Origin: Sipunculus nudus
Taxonomy: Eukaryota; Annelida; Sipuncula; Golfingiida; Sipunculidae
DNA length: 64,000 nucleotides
Reading direction: 5' to 3'
Assembly: GCA_026874595.1 (NCBI GenBank)
Contig: CM049312.1
Span: 57,231,429-57,295,428 of the forward strand
Shown here: positions 36,640 through 49,705 of the stretch, one piece after another
Position numbering within the stretch: position 1 is the stretch's first letter
Layout of the letters: every line of letters starts with the position of its first letter
Notes under the pieces: generated by a model
Database searches by the model: none
What the model saw: the letters and a program-made list of their open reading frames with translations, nothing else
What the model was told of the DNA's origin: nothing
Position numbers and translations under genes: made by a program

Positions 36640-39600
36640 TGCGGGCACTGTCTCCTACATTAATGAAACTATTTTAATTTTTTAATACATGAAATTTAAT
36701 TTTTCAAGCTGAAGATATTAAACTGTATATTTAAATTTACATACTGGTCAAAAGTTGTTTTTTTTTCTCTTGCCTTGGACTGACAACGTTTTCTTTCTGT
36801 CTTTGTCTCGCCTGACTTTCCATTGTCCTGCTTTTCGGTATTAACTATATTTTACTCTATTTTGCCCGGATTTTAAGGTCGTAACAGAGGGGGCGTGCCC
36901 CCCTGCGACTTTAATGTGTTTATTCTTCCTTTCCTGTTGCTTTTGTCTGACACTGACATTTCTTTGTGACTGACATGGCTTTCAATAAGGATAACACATT
37001 TTAAGAGTCTGGGGGAGCTCAGGAAAAAAGATTAAATAGTCATTTTATCTTATTTATTACTCTTTTTAATTTATTGTTTGTTGCAAATAGCTCTAAATGT
37101 GTAAATAAATTAGCGATTTCTCCAGTAAAAAGTAAATATATAATACTAAAGGTTTCAGATATATAGCTGAAATGCAAAACATCTCTGGCATCCAAACAAA
37201 TCATAACTCTAACAATTTCTGGTATTAAGGAAGCAACCATAAGAAGCTTTTGAAAAACAGGGTATTATCTGACAGAAAACATTCCAAAACTCTTACATAC
37301 TTGCATGCTTATCACAGAATGCGGGAAGACGATACAGATATGATTCCGTTTGATAGAACACACTCACTGGCGAGCTGACAGGATGGCAGGTCTGATCACA
37401 CCTCGACTGATCTGGGACCATCCACTGATCATTTTGTCTGTGCCTCTTGATTTATCAAATATCAACTGACGACTCCCAAATGACCAAGACCTTTGACAGA
37501 TAGCGTTTGCATATAAAAAATATCCAGACATATCGATAGCTGGGCCTAAATTGTGTCACACCTGATCCCGACCTATATTCGTGACTGTGATATTTTGTTT
37601 TCAAAACGAGAGATTATTGATTCGTTTGTACCACAAAAACAATTGTTTTCCAAATAATTGAAAATGTATTCTTTAAAACCACAAATAGGAACGAAAATTA
37701 TTTCCTATAACTTTAAATGAATAAGTGACTGTTTCGAATGTTATCATTCATTTTTAGACATTTTCAGTCAATATTTAATGCATACTTTTCAGATGTGTCC
37801 ATTTATATTAGGTAAACATAAGAGTGAAATTAGTATGGCAGGCGCATATTGGAGTTTTTTTTTATTATTATTTCAGTCTGACTTTTTTAACAGTCTGTTT
37901 GCCTGTATGGTGTTTCAAAAGTCAGATACTGAAAATTTCACATTAGTTGGGGAAGAAATAAAATATCATGGTATGGTTTTAGCTTGATGACAAAAAAAAA
38001 GATTGTCCCACGTTAGTTTCAAAAGTACATAATCGCAATGGAAGCATGTAACATTAGAACAGGTATCCTGAAGCAGGTAACATCGTTCACAACAGGTATG
38101 ATCCAGTCATTATTACAGTATCAACTATATCTAAAACCGCGTAGCAAATAGGGAGACGTACAATAAGGTAAGTAGGAGTCCTGTCAAAGCAAAAGTCTAA
38201 TACATTTTACCCGATCGTCTAATTATTTATTAAGTACCACATTTGATCAACTGATGTTCTTGCACATCGACCTAAGATATCTGTAGACTCTGACCACATT
38301 CAGTAGTTTATTTGTATTTGACTTTAGAAGTTTTGTATTCTGACTTCATGTACTAATCCCAACTCTGTCTAAAATACTAGAATATCAATAACTGAATTGA
38401 ACATGGATTTCCTTGGACTTTGCTATGCCTGAATATCATGGATACTTTTAAATATCCGTAGGGACAATTGAGACACCAACATTTTCATGTAAGTTTAGTG
38501 GTCATTTCTAGCCTGACAAAAATAGCAGTTTATATCGGAGTATAAGCTCAACAACAATAATCTCCACCTATCCAAAGGATTTTATCCAAAATACCTTAAA
38601 TGGGCCAATTACTTTGAGCAAGTTTCAGTGACCTTTACTTATTTTTAAGGCTTCTGGGCTTTAAAAGTTCAATTTTATCAGGGTCTCCATGTCGATTGTC
38701 TTCTTATCGATTAAGGGGTACAGAAGAATAGATGAAAGTGCCATTAATCTAGTTCTAAACATTACTTTGGCAAAACTTTTTAATTCACTCATGCGGAACC
38801 ATAAGAGATAGTTGACTCAGCACTTTGCAGTTAGGCTCTATTTTCAGATGAAGCCATTCACGGTGTAGGAATGCAGTGACAAGTTTGGTAGTGATACATT
38901 TAATAGTTTTTGATTAATAGGCAAATTACGAAAATGTGAAATTAGTTCACTATTGAAAACTTGAGAAAGAACGACCAAATTTCATTTCAGTTTTACATAA
39001 CTATAATTCCTCTCAAACTTTTAGAGATGGATTAAATATCAGTGGGAGGATCGGGATTAGGGGGTTGTGGTCGGGGGAAAGGTGGAGACTCGTGACTGTC
39101 GTATGACAGTTACAAGAAGTCTAGTACTTTTGCATTTAGAAAATATGTCTTAATTAAACGTCTATTTAAATGTGACCCCGCTTGTTTAAGCAACGTTGAG
39201 CTCAAGCATTTAAAAATGTTACTAAATATTGTAAGAGTGTTCAGTTGTTGGTCACTTTGGGTGACTGAACATTGTAATTGTTTCTCAATTATAACCGCAA
39301 AGATCAATTTGACATTGCTAAGAATGATGAATGACTTTTGAGGGTTTTATTTTTGCACAACTGATATATCATAATGAACCATGGCTTACCTGTGTGTTTG
39401 ATATATGGTTATAAGCTTGTTGGAAGTGGCCGGATTCACCTTTTCAAAAGCCGTCTGAGTCTAGGTCTGTCGCCTCTGGGATCATAAACTTCTTAATTTA
39501 AAGAAGAATTAAAGTAACAGAATTGTTGAGGGATATTCAACTGATGTTTCCTTATGGCGCTAACAGACTTGTAGGATGATCCGATATTTGTAATCCAAAC

Positions 39601-40570
39601 AACATGAATTGTTAAGCCATGAAAGTTTAAGAACGGTATCGCATTAGTTTTATTTAAATGTGTCTAGACGATACAATTCCCTATTGTCGTGTTTGTTAAT
39701 AAGATAATAGGCCATGTCTGTAAAAGGTCTGGTTTGTAGTACCTTGGTTACAACACCATACAATAAAGGGATCTCATACACAATACAACGGGTCCGAAGT
39801 TCTCTATTAAAACATGACAATTTCTAGTTCACTGATCTTAAGTTTTCTTATTCATTGATTTTAATAAAGGTGGAAATACTCCTACCTTCAAGAAAGGGAT
39901 TCTCCATTATAAGGCCTGTTGTGTTAAATTTATCAAAAGTTTAATAAAATTCAAATTTCACAAAAAAAACTTGTATGAATGAAAAACTGCACATTTACAC
40001 ACGGTCACCGTCGAATTGCTCAGAGGCTAATAGTCAAAACATATTTTCATATTTTAAGGCATTTTGGGAAATCATCTTCAGATTGGCATGTCGCACACCC
40101 CCCCCTTTCACAGCTCCGTTTAGAAATATCAAATGATTCTAAAGTTTTTGTTTTTCTTTTTAAATGAGAAAACTTGACATTTATACGGTTTGTATCAATT
40201 GTTAGGAATATCCAATTCTTTGTTTTTCCCTGAAATTAACAAATTTCAGTTTATAAGTTCTAAAATTATCTATGTGAATATATTCTACTACAAAAGTACA
40301 GTGTTTATATAGTAGACATTCTTAAAATCAGGAATCCTTAACATTTCTGATAACATCCGACTTTATATACCAACCAAAAATGGTTGATGATATTCACAAC
40401 CGTAAAAATAGTTGTATGAAAGAAACTAACGCAGATGATTATAAGATTAATCACTACTCACGCGCCTTTTGATGTAATTGTTATAGTACATCTTATCTCA
40501 AACTTTACCTTGTTACTTTAACGCAACACTACCATCCAAAATGATTATACGTAAAACAGAAGGTAATCCT
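36640..40570. other. Intergenic, no gene recognised
   Basis: Only short open frames (for example 37778-37987 and 39979-40167), with no motif or phase-matched exon partners. No repeats longer than simple A/T runs were noticed. Confidence 0.35.
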
Positions 40571-40574
40571 ACAA

Positions 40575-40735
40575 ATTCAGGTGCAGGTCCAGGATTTAAG
40601 AGGGGTGGGGTTCAACACAGCAGGTCAAGGCCCCCAGGGCCGGGAAAGGGAGGGGGTCCAGGCCGCAAAAAAAGTGGTCTGAAAACCTTAATGAAAGGTT
40701 TCAGATTTCAGGGAGCTCAAAAGATCGCGCCAGAG
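40575..40735 (+). mobile_element. Dispersed element family C, copy 3 (fragment)
   Basis: 'tgcaggtccaggatttaaga' near 40581 corresponds to 'tgcaggggcggatccaggat' at 59607. The 'gccgggaaagggagggggtcc' and 'ggtttcagatttcagg' stretch follows in the same style. It is diverged, and its right end is unclear. Confidence 0.45.
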
Positions 40736-41503
40736 TATTTTTTTTAGTGATTCTGTCTTATGCCGAGAATGAATGTCTCAACATGCATTCCACAAATTTT
40801 CGATTTTACAATTTTACCAAGATACATTTTCCATTCAGGGATATAGGCGTTTGTTTTTCCCAGGTTTTCCCATCGTCCTTGGGGACGAGCCCATCCTCTC
40901 GCTCCATTTCCTATTTCTATGTTTTTATGATACTGTGTTACTTTGGGCCAGTTTTTATCAGAACCTAACGTCTGACCACTAAAGCACAAGGGTTATTATT
41001 GTTCTCCTGAGACAGTTTCGGGCGTCATAATGACTTTAATGTAGAGCCACGCCGAACATATACAGGCTGTCGACAACAGGAGTACAGCCCCACTGCGCTG
41101 CAGTCAATTATAGACACAGGCCAAGACCACACGATTCGTAATTGACTTTGAGGAAAAACCACAATGCCAACTAAGATGACAGCTTTGCTCGTTTGTGGTG
41201 AAAATTAGCGAGCTTTCCAGTTGCAGAAATGGCTGCCTCCTTGCCCAGGTAAAGCTGGACCCTCGCTACCTTTCATGTGCCTTTGGTTTTGGCTTTGAAT
41301 GTCAACAAAGTTTTGCACGGCTTTGACAAGAAGGATATATTGATTCAATAACAACAAATATTTTACTGAATTGTATACATGTTCCAATCTTCCAGTTAAA
41401 GCCTCCTGCAGAATTAATTTGATTTCAGGCATCATCATAGTCTGTTCAGTAGATATGCAGAGATAAGCGGAGTATGGAAATTGTATAATAGACTAGAATA
41501 CAG

Positions 41504-41650
41504 TGGAACCTGTCTGAGAGATCACCTTTCTAAAAAAAAGACCACCAGCCTATTAAGGTCACCCTTAAATGGACTGAAAGCATTCACATTGGTTAAAACT
41601 GAGTTGTCTGATAAGGCCACCAGTGAGTGAAGATCACTTTTTGGCCACTC
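41504..41650 (+). mobile_element. Possible pogo-like element end
   Basis: 'tacagtggaacctgtctgag' preceded by TA resembles pogo/Tigger-type inverted-repeat ends that start CAGT and lie next to TA. The following 'gatcacc', 'gaccacc', 'ggtcaccc' and 'ggccacc' words behave like subterminal repeats. No second end was found. Confidence 0.35.
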
Positions 41651-41896
41651 CTACGGATGGACTTGTACACATATTTACACATCATGTACATAATCTGGGA
41701 AGTGAAGGTTACGTTACCTTTATTATCATTCACTGCCCATAAAAAAAGTCAGTCTTAAATAATACTCAGCTGTTGAGGATATTTTTTTACACATGCTATC
41801 AAAGTATGTTTTACATTTTGGAGGACGTGAATCGGTTTATAAATTGATTGATATAAACTACAGAGATAGTATTAATATAAATATTATCTCAAGGTT

Positions 41897-41897
<1 letters not shown>

Positions 41898-41939
<42 letters not shown>

Positions 41940-41940
41940 G
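41898..41940 (+). repeat. (CA)n(TA)n microsatellite
   Basis: CA run continuing into a TA run. Confidence 0.95.
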
Positions 41941-42061
41941 TAAGAATACTGATTACTAGACGTGAACTAAATTGAAATCATTGTTTGCTTTAAGCCTTCC
42001 AAATGAAAACTGGTCCTTTATTTCTGATAAAATATTAAATGAATTACCAGACAAAACGTTT

Positions 42062-42361
42062 CCAATGAAATGCTCTCTATTATATTTCCATTATTGTTGT
42101 TGCGTAGCTGAAGGCATCATTAATTAATGTTCATAATGCTAAATTAACATTTTTTTATTTTTACATTTTTTTAAAACTTTGTAATGAACCTTTGTACCAT
42201 GAGGGGTTCCATTTCTTTACAGAATTATGGGTCCGAAAAATTCTCTGTATTATATTTGCATTTTTACCGTTGCATCACTGACGGCATCATTTACTTATTG
42301 TTCATAATGCTAAATAAACATTTTTATATTCTTACATTTTTTTTAAAACTTTGTAATGAAC
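42062..42361 (+). repeat. 171-bp spaced tandem duplication
   Basis: Blocks 'ctctattatatttccatt', 'ggcatcattaattaatgttc', 'ataatgctaaattaac' and 'aaaactttgtaatgaacc' at 42070-42190 recur at 42241-42361 as 'ctctgtattatatttgcatt', 'ggcatcatttacttattgtt' and so on. The copies are about 85-90% alike by eye. A 101-codon open frame (42184-42489) overlaps copy 2 and is not supported as a gene. Confidence 0.8.
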
Positions 42362-42699
42362 CGGTATACGATCGCATTTTAACGACTTTACTTTCGCTTT
42401 CAAACAGAAACAAAGAAGAGGTTCAGAGCCAACCAAGTTACACAGTTTCACATTCAAAATCTGTCCCGCAACAAAATAAGTTTGTTTAGAGCTCGTTTTA
42501 CACACTTTTCAGACAGAACGACCAATTTGTCTGAAACAAATGAAATACTACCCTACCTTCGGATCAGCGCAGCTAGCGTCCTATTAATTAAACCGAATGG
42601 CATAGCTTTGGAGGTAATCAGTCGCATAATTAACGTCGCTCAGAAAAAATTGCTTCTAATGGGGAGTAATATCTGAGAAATGTCAACTGCTTTGTTTAC

Positions 42700-43340
42700 G
42701 AAAGCGGCGGCGAAACAAAAAAGTTCATACGTGAAACGGCTTGGTCATTATGACGCTTCCAAAATTAGCTGGCTAAAAGGCTTTGAACTTTTTTGGTACA
42801 TTAAGGCCCTTTCACAATTGAGATACGACCAGTTTACGATCGCCTGCAACACATTTTTGGGGTCGTTGCACGAGTAATCGCATGGTGTCTTACAAGCTTT
42901 CGCAGTCATTGCAGAGGGTCTTGTGAACCTAGGTTGGGCGTAACTGACCGCGGCAGACTTTTGAACTTGTTCCAAAACCTGAAACGCTCGAATGCGATCC
43001 CCCCGAGTCCCATTTGGTTGCACTGACAGTTGTACGACTGATTTGAAAAACCGTTGAAAACCGTCGCTCGACTTGACGCGTGACTTCGCATCACTAAAAA
43101 TCGCATTTGAACGGTTGGAAGTCGAGCAAAACTCGCACGTGTTTAGAGGTAAGTCGTGTGTTTGGTTGAGCACGTGATACGACCCCGAGACAGTTTTCCG
43201 ACAGTTCGTCGACGTTGTGCTACCATTTTAAGACTGTGAGACTATATGCGACTATACTCCTCTGGGCATAAACACGGAGAGTGTGGAAGTGACTAACAAA
43301 ACGTCGGCTCTGGCGGCTGCTCTGCCGGCTGCTCCGTCTG
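42700..43340. other. CG-rich patch, unexplained
   Basis: This stretch is richer in CG and in 'gtcg/cgac' words than its surroundings, with 'ttaaggccctttcacaattg' near 42800 resembling ends of some DNA transposons. No inverted partner was found. A 141-codon minus-strand frame (42748-43173) shows no domain I recognise. Confidence 0.3.
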
Positions 43341-43609
43341 CTCCGGTTGTTCATCAATGGTCAGATGACCATCTTTGTCCTTATCAATAGGTTACCTCTT
43401 CCTATTTACCTTCTGCTTCAATGTGGACCTCGTAATCTTTTTTCTGGTATCTCGGTTGATTCGTAGCATTTATTTGATGGAGCTCAAGATATGGTAAGGT
43501 AAAGCTAAAGTCTGCTGGGCTTTTACACCCGAGCATTTTACCAATCATCACGCAACGAAATTTTACAAAAATAAAAAAAAAACGTAAATGTATAAAAATG
43601 ATAACCTCG

Positions 43610-43745
43610 ACCCATGAATAAGTGGTTAGCGTGTCTGACAACTGAGCAGTAAAAATGGACTCATACGCGGTGTGTTTATAGTTTATTAGCAAGCTTAGTA
43701 ACGGAAACCTGTGTCTGTGTGTTCGAATCCGACTGCTGATCTTTT
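43610..43745 (+). mobile_element. Possible tRNA-derived SINE fragment
   Basis: 'gaataagtggttagcgtgtc' resembles an A box and 'gtgttcgaatccg' (43719-43731) is a good B box, but they lie about 100 nt apart, too far for a tRNA. Either an insertion separates them or the A-box match is chance. Confidence 0.3.
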
Positions 43746-43886
43746 TTTTTTTCTCGTCGGATTTCACCCAGAGTTTTAAAATTATTGGGAAGATCTTGAG
43801 GAGCTCTGCTGTCTGGTAACGGGCTGGCTCCACTCCTATCGGAGCCATGGATGGACACGATCCAATGGCCATGTCAAGTATATTTA

Positions 43887-44226
43887 AGGCCAAATAAAAA
43901 AAAAGGTATGGTTCTCAGGCACCTCCCTCATCAATTTTAAACCCCGCATCAAAAAATTTTTACTTTGATTTTCAATAGAAACTTACCAATTTGAACTGCA
44001 GCCGCTCGGATATTTCTTTCAAGAAGATAAATCATACAATTTCCTTTGTTATGTAGTGCTTTTGCTTGTTTAGCAAAATAAATCTGTTATTATCATGCTT
44101 TTTCCTTATCATTTGTCGTTTTTATCGAAACATACCAAAAAATTAAAAAATTAAAAAAAAAAAATGCCCGCCCGCATTGATTTATGAAAAATGTGCCTGA
44201 GAACCATACCTTTTTTATTTTGGCCT
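43887..44226. mobile_element. MITE with ~35-bp terminal inverted repeats
   Basis: The left end (43887-43922) and right end (44192-44226) are inverted copies: AGGCCAAAT, an A-run, then GGTATGGTTCTCAGGCAC. The match is essentially complete apart from A-run length. The 270-bp interior is AT-rich and non-coding. No target-site duplication longer than a base or two is evident, so the superfamily is undecided. Length and structure fit a non-autonomous DNA transposon. Confidence 0.85.
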
Positions 44227-44229
44227 GAT

Positions 44230-45523
44230 GCAGCTGAAACCTGGGCCCGGGTTCACACCTGACACAGCGTGGGACTCAAAGAATCAATGCTGGCACCACT
44301 CTGCGCAGAACCGAAGTCAGAAGAGTACGGCTATGCTGGTTAAGTTAGTTTGTGGGCTTTGGAATCTACAGCCCACGATGGCCCGGTGTTTCTTCATTAA
44401 CAGAGGGCGTAGGTCTTAAAGAGGCCTAATCACCCCTCTGACCTTTTTAACTTAAGGTAATCTTTTATAAAAAATGGACCAGAAAACTTGGTTATCATAC
44501 AGGCTGCTTGTTTTGTTTATATCAACATGTTTATAATATGTAGGGGCCCGCAAAAATAATCAAAACAAATTCAACAAGGGCATCTGGCAGCAAGTCAGGT
44601 AAGCCAGAGCTTTGCAAATGGCGTTTTGCAACAAGTGACCTTTCTACCTCCGCATTTACATGCAACCTACCACCTTAGGTTACATGGTTTTCCCGTTTGT
44701 CAACATTGCTGTGTTTACAAACATGTCGTTGATAACAAGTTTATAATCCTTTCACAACCAAATTACCCTTATATCATTAATATATACACACAGGAAGCCA
44801 GAAATCACAAATTCTTTGTCAAAAGTCAGGTGAATGGGCACCTTTAATGTAGTAAGAGTGTAATGCAGTCCCTCAATTCAAATACGTTGGATAAGAATTG
44901 CTTCAAGGCAAATTACATAAACATCGGTGTCTTTGTGGTAAGAAGTCCTCTAAATAAGTAATATTATGTAAGCATTTGCATGTAAAATTAAAACAGAAGG
45001 TGTTTCCTTGAAATGAAATAAATTTTGATTTTAAAGTCTGCCAGTTGAGACAAATCCCGGCAGACCTATAATGAAGAACTGGAAAATGTTGGTTTTTAAT
45101 ATAACCGATCTACTTCGAAAGGTTGTGTAGTCCCCACACAAAGCAAACTGTGATAAATAGGAAGGTTGGTCCCTCCACCGAAAAATGGTTAAATAACTTA
45201 CGAGTTTATGTACACCCTTTAATCTTTTGTTCCAACTTATGGTAATAACCAGCAGTGCTGTTAATTAGTTTTATGAGTCACATTATACATGTCTTCACTA
45301 AAAGAACCGAGAATGTCTAAAAAAAGACAAAAATGCAGAGAACAAAATAATCTTGCCCCTAGATTTCAAGCCTTGTGGGAAATAGTGACATCAATAACAA
45401 GACAATACATATGAACGCATATGTAATATCAAATCTTATACTCCTGTAATCTTTCAGAGCGCATGCATTAATTGACATCTTTTGCATACACTGATAATTC
45501 ATTGATTGAAGTTATATATATAT

Positions 45524-45569
<46 letters not shown>

Positions 45570-48030
45570 TTCATATTATTACAATTTGCGGACTACATGT
45601 ATTATACTATGGCACCTTTGTACTAGTTTGAATAAATTCCAGCTTTTTCCTTCATTAATAAGGTACCCCATTGAAGAGTATATTTTAACACCAAGCTGAG
45701 TCCCTATTTTGATAGAAAATGTGCAGTTGCAAATTTAGGATTTATGCAGTTTCAAAATCCGCCAAATACTGAAAAGCACTTAGTATTAATATTTAAACTT
45801 TGTCGATCACTCGTATCAAGGCTATACGCCATATAACTGACTCTCGTGTGAAGCTCTGTCATATTTCGCTAAGAATTACGTATACATTTTCATATATTCA
45901 TTAATATTTCATTCATTATATCCATAGTATATGAATCAGATTGGGATCAATCGGCAAAAATTAAATCTTAAAAATTAATGCGCCTCTTTCTCTCTCTAAA
46001 AATCCTCGTCCCTTTGCCTTCGACTACTTATTAGTTTGATTCTACAGGTCTCAGTTTATGCAGACGGAGAACGCTAGACTTTACAGTTTTAAAAATTTAC
46101 TTAAAATATACATTGTCCCATCATAAGGGAAAGACTGAAGGTAAAATGATGCAGAATTTTTGGAGAAATCGGTGAGTCCATCAAGTGGTTGAAATTAGTC
46201 ACACCTAATATTATACTTGGCATCCTTACATGATATTTAAAAGAAAGTTAATGAAATGCATTAAACTTCTGTTCCCCTTCGCGTGACGCCGACCCAGTTA
46301 TTCCTGTACAGAACCTGTCTTTGGAGTCCCAGCTTATGGGCCAAGTTTTACTATCCGCGCCCCTGGGAGTAGTGGTTAAGTGAATCTTCACAGCTTCCTG
46401 CCTGGCCTTGATGACGCGGCTCACAAGTGGCCGGCCTATTAAGAGCCAAGAGGGCTTACATATAAGGATAAAGGAAATACTGACCGTCTCCATCACTGTC
46501 ATTAAGGTGTCTGAAGCACACTCATTTTAGAAAGTGGGTGATCACAAATTGATTCTGTGTCCTTGTTCACCTTCTGAGTAGCCAGTTCTGAAGGCAGAGT
46601 GCTATTAACTGGCCAAACAGACCTTTGGTAATATCTGTGACGGAATTTCGAATGGTATTGCATTGTTGCAATGATTCAATCCAAAACGATGCCCACTAAT
46701 GTCTGAAACGTTGTAACTGTGCTTAATGAAAGGAGCCTTCAAAGTCTTTTAAAATAATGTATTGTTATACCGGTAGTGTAAGATATAAATGGAATACAGT
46801 ATTTTCTACATACATTATTATGGTGGCTGCCATTATTCTATTTTAAAACCGTTTGCTTACTCCTCTAGGCAAGTGGAAATCACATTGCACCGGGCGATCA
46901 ATGGCGCCAAATAAGCAACGCACGCAGGCCACCTGGAAGCCGAGCCAGACAATTTCACAAATCCAGTAATTTTTTTCCAGCTAATAAACGGTGTCTCTAT
47001 TGTGTTTCATGTTTGTGTTTTTTCCCTTGTTTGGCAGATGTCCTGCATGTGTAAGATCGGACCACTGGTCACGCAGTCATATAATGATTAACAAACACTC
47101 GTGGATTGTGTTTATTAACACACGGAACCACAGCAATGTGTAAACAGGTAAATGGCGATTGTGCGTCTGCGTGCCATGATGGTAATGCTAGGAAACGTTT
47201 GTATGAACATAAAATAAACTAGTAGCGTGAGATAAAAACAATATGAAATGTTTATGTACCCCCACACGATGCATGGTTGCAAGATTGTATATCTACTGGA
47301 AAAGTTGATTTTAAAATGACAAGAATTTTTTAACATAATATGCTGAATGAAAATTAAATATATCCAAACCGTATTGTGGCTCCCTACTTTTGAATAAAAG
47401 TGGTTAAGACACTGGGGATTAAGGAAACTTTATACGCAGTGTATAATCTTAAGCTGAAAATGAATATCCCTCCTGATCTGGTCACGTGTCACTTGCTCCC
47501 GCACTCCTTAAAAGGCATACATAACTCTATTATACAGGATTCACACTCAACTTTTTTACAGAGGCATATACTAGTATTACGTTGCCCGTTATCAGACACA
47601 TGGGGACACTTGACGATGGATTGTTTTTAGACGGATAAGGCATGTCATAGTACAAGAACGACATTATTTTGATATTTTCTGTTGCCTATGACTAGAATTT
47701 TTAAACGTAAGCTATTAAATGTTATACCGGCTGAATCTGTATTCCCGAATATACATGTATTTGCGAGACAGTCCTTACCTTGCAAGTCTAATACGTACCG
47801 TGCTCTTTCTCGCGGTCAAACGAGTAAATTTTGCATAGGTCTGTCAAATATACTTTCCCGTTGTAAGATTACATTGATATATGAACTCTTCATTTACGTA
47901 GCTATTAAGACTCATTTTCACACAGAATTGTTTGGTTCAAACATATTCCGTTGGCTTGTTAGACGTAATTTTCTCAACTTCTCAACTCAGGCCTTCCGAG
48001 CATCATTTAAAGAGCCAACTAAAGCAAATG
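44230..48030. other. Intergenic, no gene recognised
   Basis: Contains a TA array (45513-45569). Open frames at 46248-46502 (minus) and 47682-48047 (plus) were considered; neither has a recognisable domain or convincing splice sites. Confidence 0.35.
45513..45569 (+). repeat. (TA)n microsatellite
   Basis: TA run with two small interruptions. Confidence 0.95.
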
Positions 48031-48031
48031 C

Positions 48032-48335
48032 AGGGGCGATGATGTAATGGTTAAGTTGCCAGGCTAATGATCGAGAGGATCGTTAGTTCGAATCCCGGTC
48101 AGACCCCAACCGTATCAAAGACCCTTAGGCAAGGTCTTAACCGCAAGTGTGCCTCTGTCCACCCAGCGGGCGAAATGGGTACAAGTAAATACTTGGAAGG
48201 TAGCGTGCGGTGGACCAGTGTCCCATCCAGGAGGAGTTTTGCTCCTTAGTCGCTTTTCACACTACAGAAACCGGGATAAGCTGACCGGCCTGATGAGCCA
48301 TTAGGCTCGGGTGTTAAAGCCAAAGAGACTTACTA
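48032..48335 (+). mobile_element. tRNA-derived SINE, second family
   Basis: The head has an A-box-like 'gatgatgtaatggttaag' and, about 50 nt on, a clear B box 'agttcgaatccc' (48087-48098). This is the spacing of a polymerase III tRNA promoter. The body has 'gtctgtccacccagcgggcg'-type text, 'gaaatgggtacaagtaaata' and a late block 'gataagctgaccggcctgat' followed by 'gagccattaggctcgggtg', a short hairpin. This body style is familiar from mollusc tRNA-SINEs with a shared central domain; the exact family is not assigned. The head is too altered for a working tRNA. Confidence 0.8.
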
Positions 48336-48339
48336 AACA

Positions 48340-49650
48340 AATGAGACGCATAATATAAACCCCGTCCGACAATATTTATGCTAATATAGTCAGACTCGTG
48401 AGTACACAGCTTTCAGACACACGCTGCATTCAAACACCTTCAGGATCGTAACATAATATCTTTACAAAGTTGAATTTGAAAGATCTATTCAGAGACACTT
48501 TTAAAATACTAAAAGGAGATTAGACCTTAAAACTACGCAGAAATTATTCGTCTATTTTCGTGGGCAAATCATTGTACTGTTTATCAACTATAGCCATTTT
48601 AAAACTCCTTGTGCAATGGTCGCATTACATTTGTCCAACACTCCTTCAATTAACCACTGCTTTCTATAAAGCAGTATTTGCTGGCACAGTAATACTGGCA
48701 CAGGCCAAGGAATTTTCCGACTAATCAGAGCGGATAATGGCCAATATAAACCTTTGTCAGATCAAGTTTTCTGTACTGTGTATCTCTTTGTATATGCCAG
48801 TTTTTAAAATTAATACAAATTTTAATCAAATTGGAGTTCTACGTGTATTCTCTAAGCTGATAAAAATTTATTCTTGTGTTCAACCCGGATATGTGTAGGT
48901 ACATGTATTCGTGTGTTATACGGTGAAAAATATGCTTTAATAAAGATGAAACAATTCATCTTTTATTGACATAAAAATGCCTCCAGGTTCTCGCTGGACA
49001 TTGACTACTTGTGTCTGTGAGCAAAGAAATATTTGTGTGGGATTGCGACTTGATGGGAGAGGAAAATAACTTTTAATCGTTTATATCCGAAAGAAAATAA
49101 ATGCATTTATATTCCACAGGGTACACTCACTGGGCAGAGTACTTCTGCCAGTATTAAACATAAACATAAAAACATAATATAAACAGAGGGTTATTTTCCA
49201 CCCACGTGCGTAGGTTGTCAGCACAGTTCCATTGGCTGCGGTTTGGCAGAAACAGACAGCTATAAATCCGATAGTAAAAATTCATTTGTGACTTGGCCCT
49301 AAATACAGAAATTGTTTATGTTGGACTCGGTATTATATTTATTGGTTTATAGCTCGTTATCAAAATTATGACTGCTATCGCGTAGGCGAGAGCCTGAAAT
49401 TTCTTCGAGTACAACTAGCCGAAATGTTCATGATAATGAACAATAACCAATAGCAAGGAATACTTAATACTAACGTTTGTGCTGATAGAAAAGCTGTGTT
49501 GATCCGTTATTAGTTTATCTCCTTTGTCATGGGCTGTATCACTCGGCTTAATTGCACTGGATTTATTTAACTGTGCAGTCAATCTCGTTGAAATCTATTT
49601 TCTGAGTAAGAATTATTAGACAAAAAGCGACAGTTTTCAGTATATATTTC
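48340..49650. other. Intergenic, no gene seen
   Basis: AT-rich, with no exon or repeat recognised. Confidence 0.4.
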
Positions 49651-49651
49651 A

Positions 49652-49655
<4 letters not shown>

Positions 49656-49702
<47 letters not shown>
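49656..49702 (+). repeat. (TA)n array at left flank of the TIR element
   Basis: TA run ending exactly at the CAGT terminus of the next feature. Confidence 0.95.

Positions 49703-49705
<3 letters not shown>

Noticed and set aside
42748-43173. 141-codon minus-strand open frame as a gene
   Set aside because: No recognisable domain, no splice sites tying it to neighbours, and it sits in a CG-rich patch that may be a transposon remnant.
43402-43893. 163-codon minus-strand open frame
   Set aside because: It spans a poly-T run and a B-box-bearing repeat remnant; composition is not protein-like.
46248-46502. 84-codon minus-strand open frame as an exon
   Set aside because: Somewhat protein-like, but there is no clear acceptor or donor, no partner exon and no domain.
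47682-48047. 121-codon plus-strand open frame
   Set aside because: The peptide shows no family features and the frame runs into the SINE head at its 3' end.
48280-48312. CTGATGAGCC hairpin as a hammerhead ribozyme
   Set aside because: No GAAA after the hairpin and no stem I. It is a conserved stretch of the SINE body.
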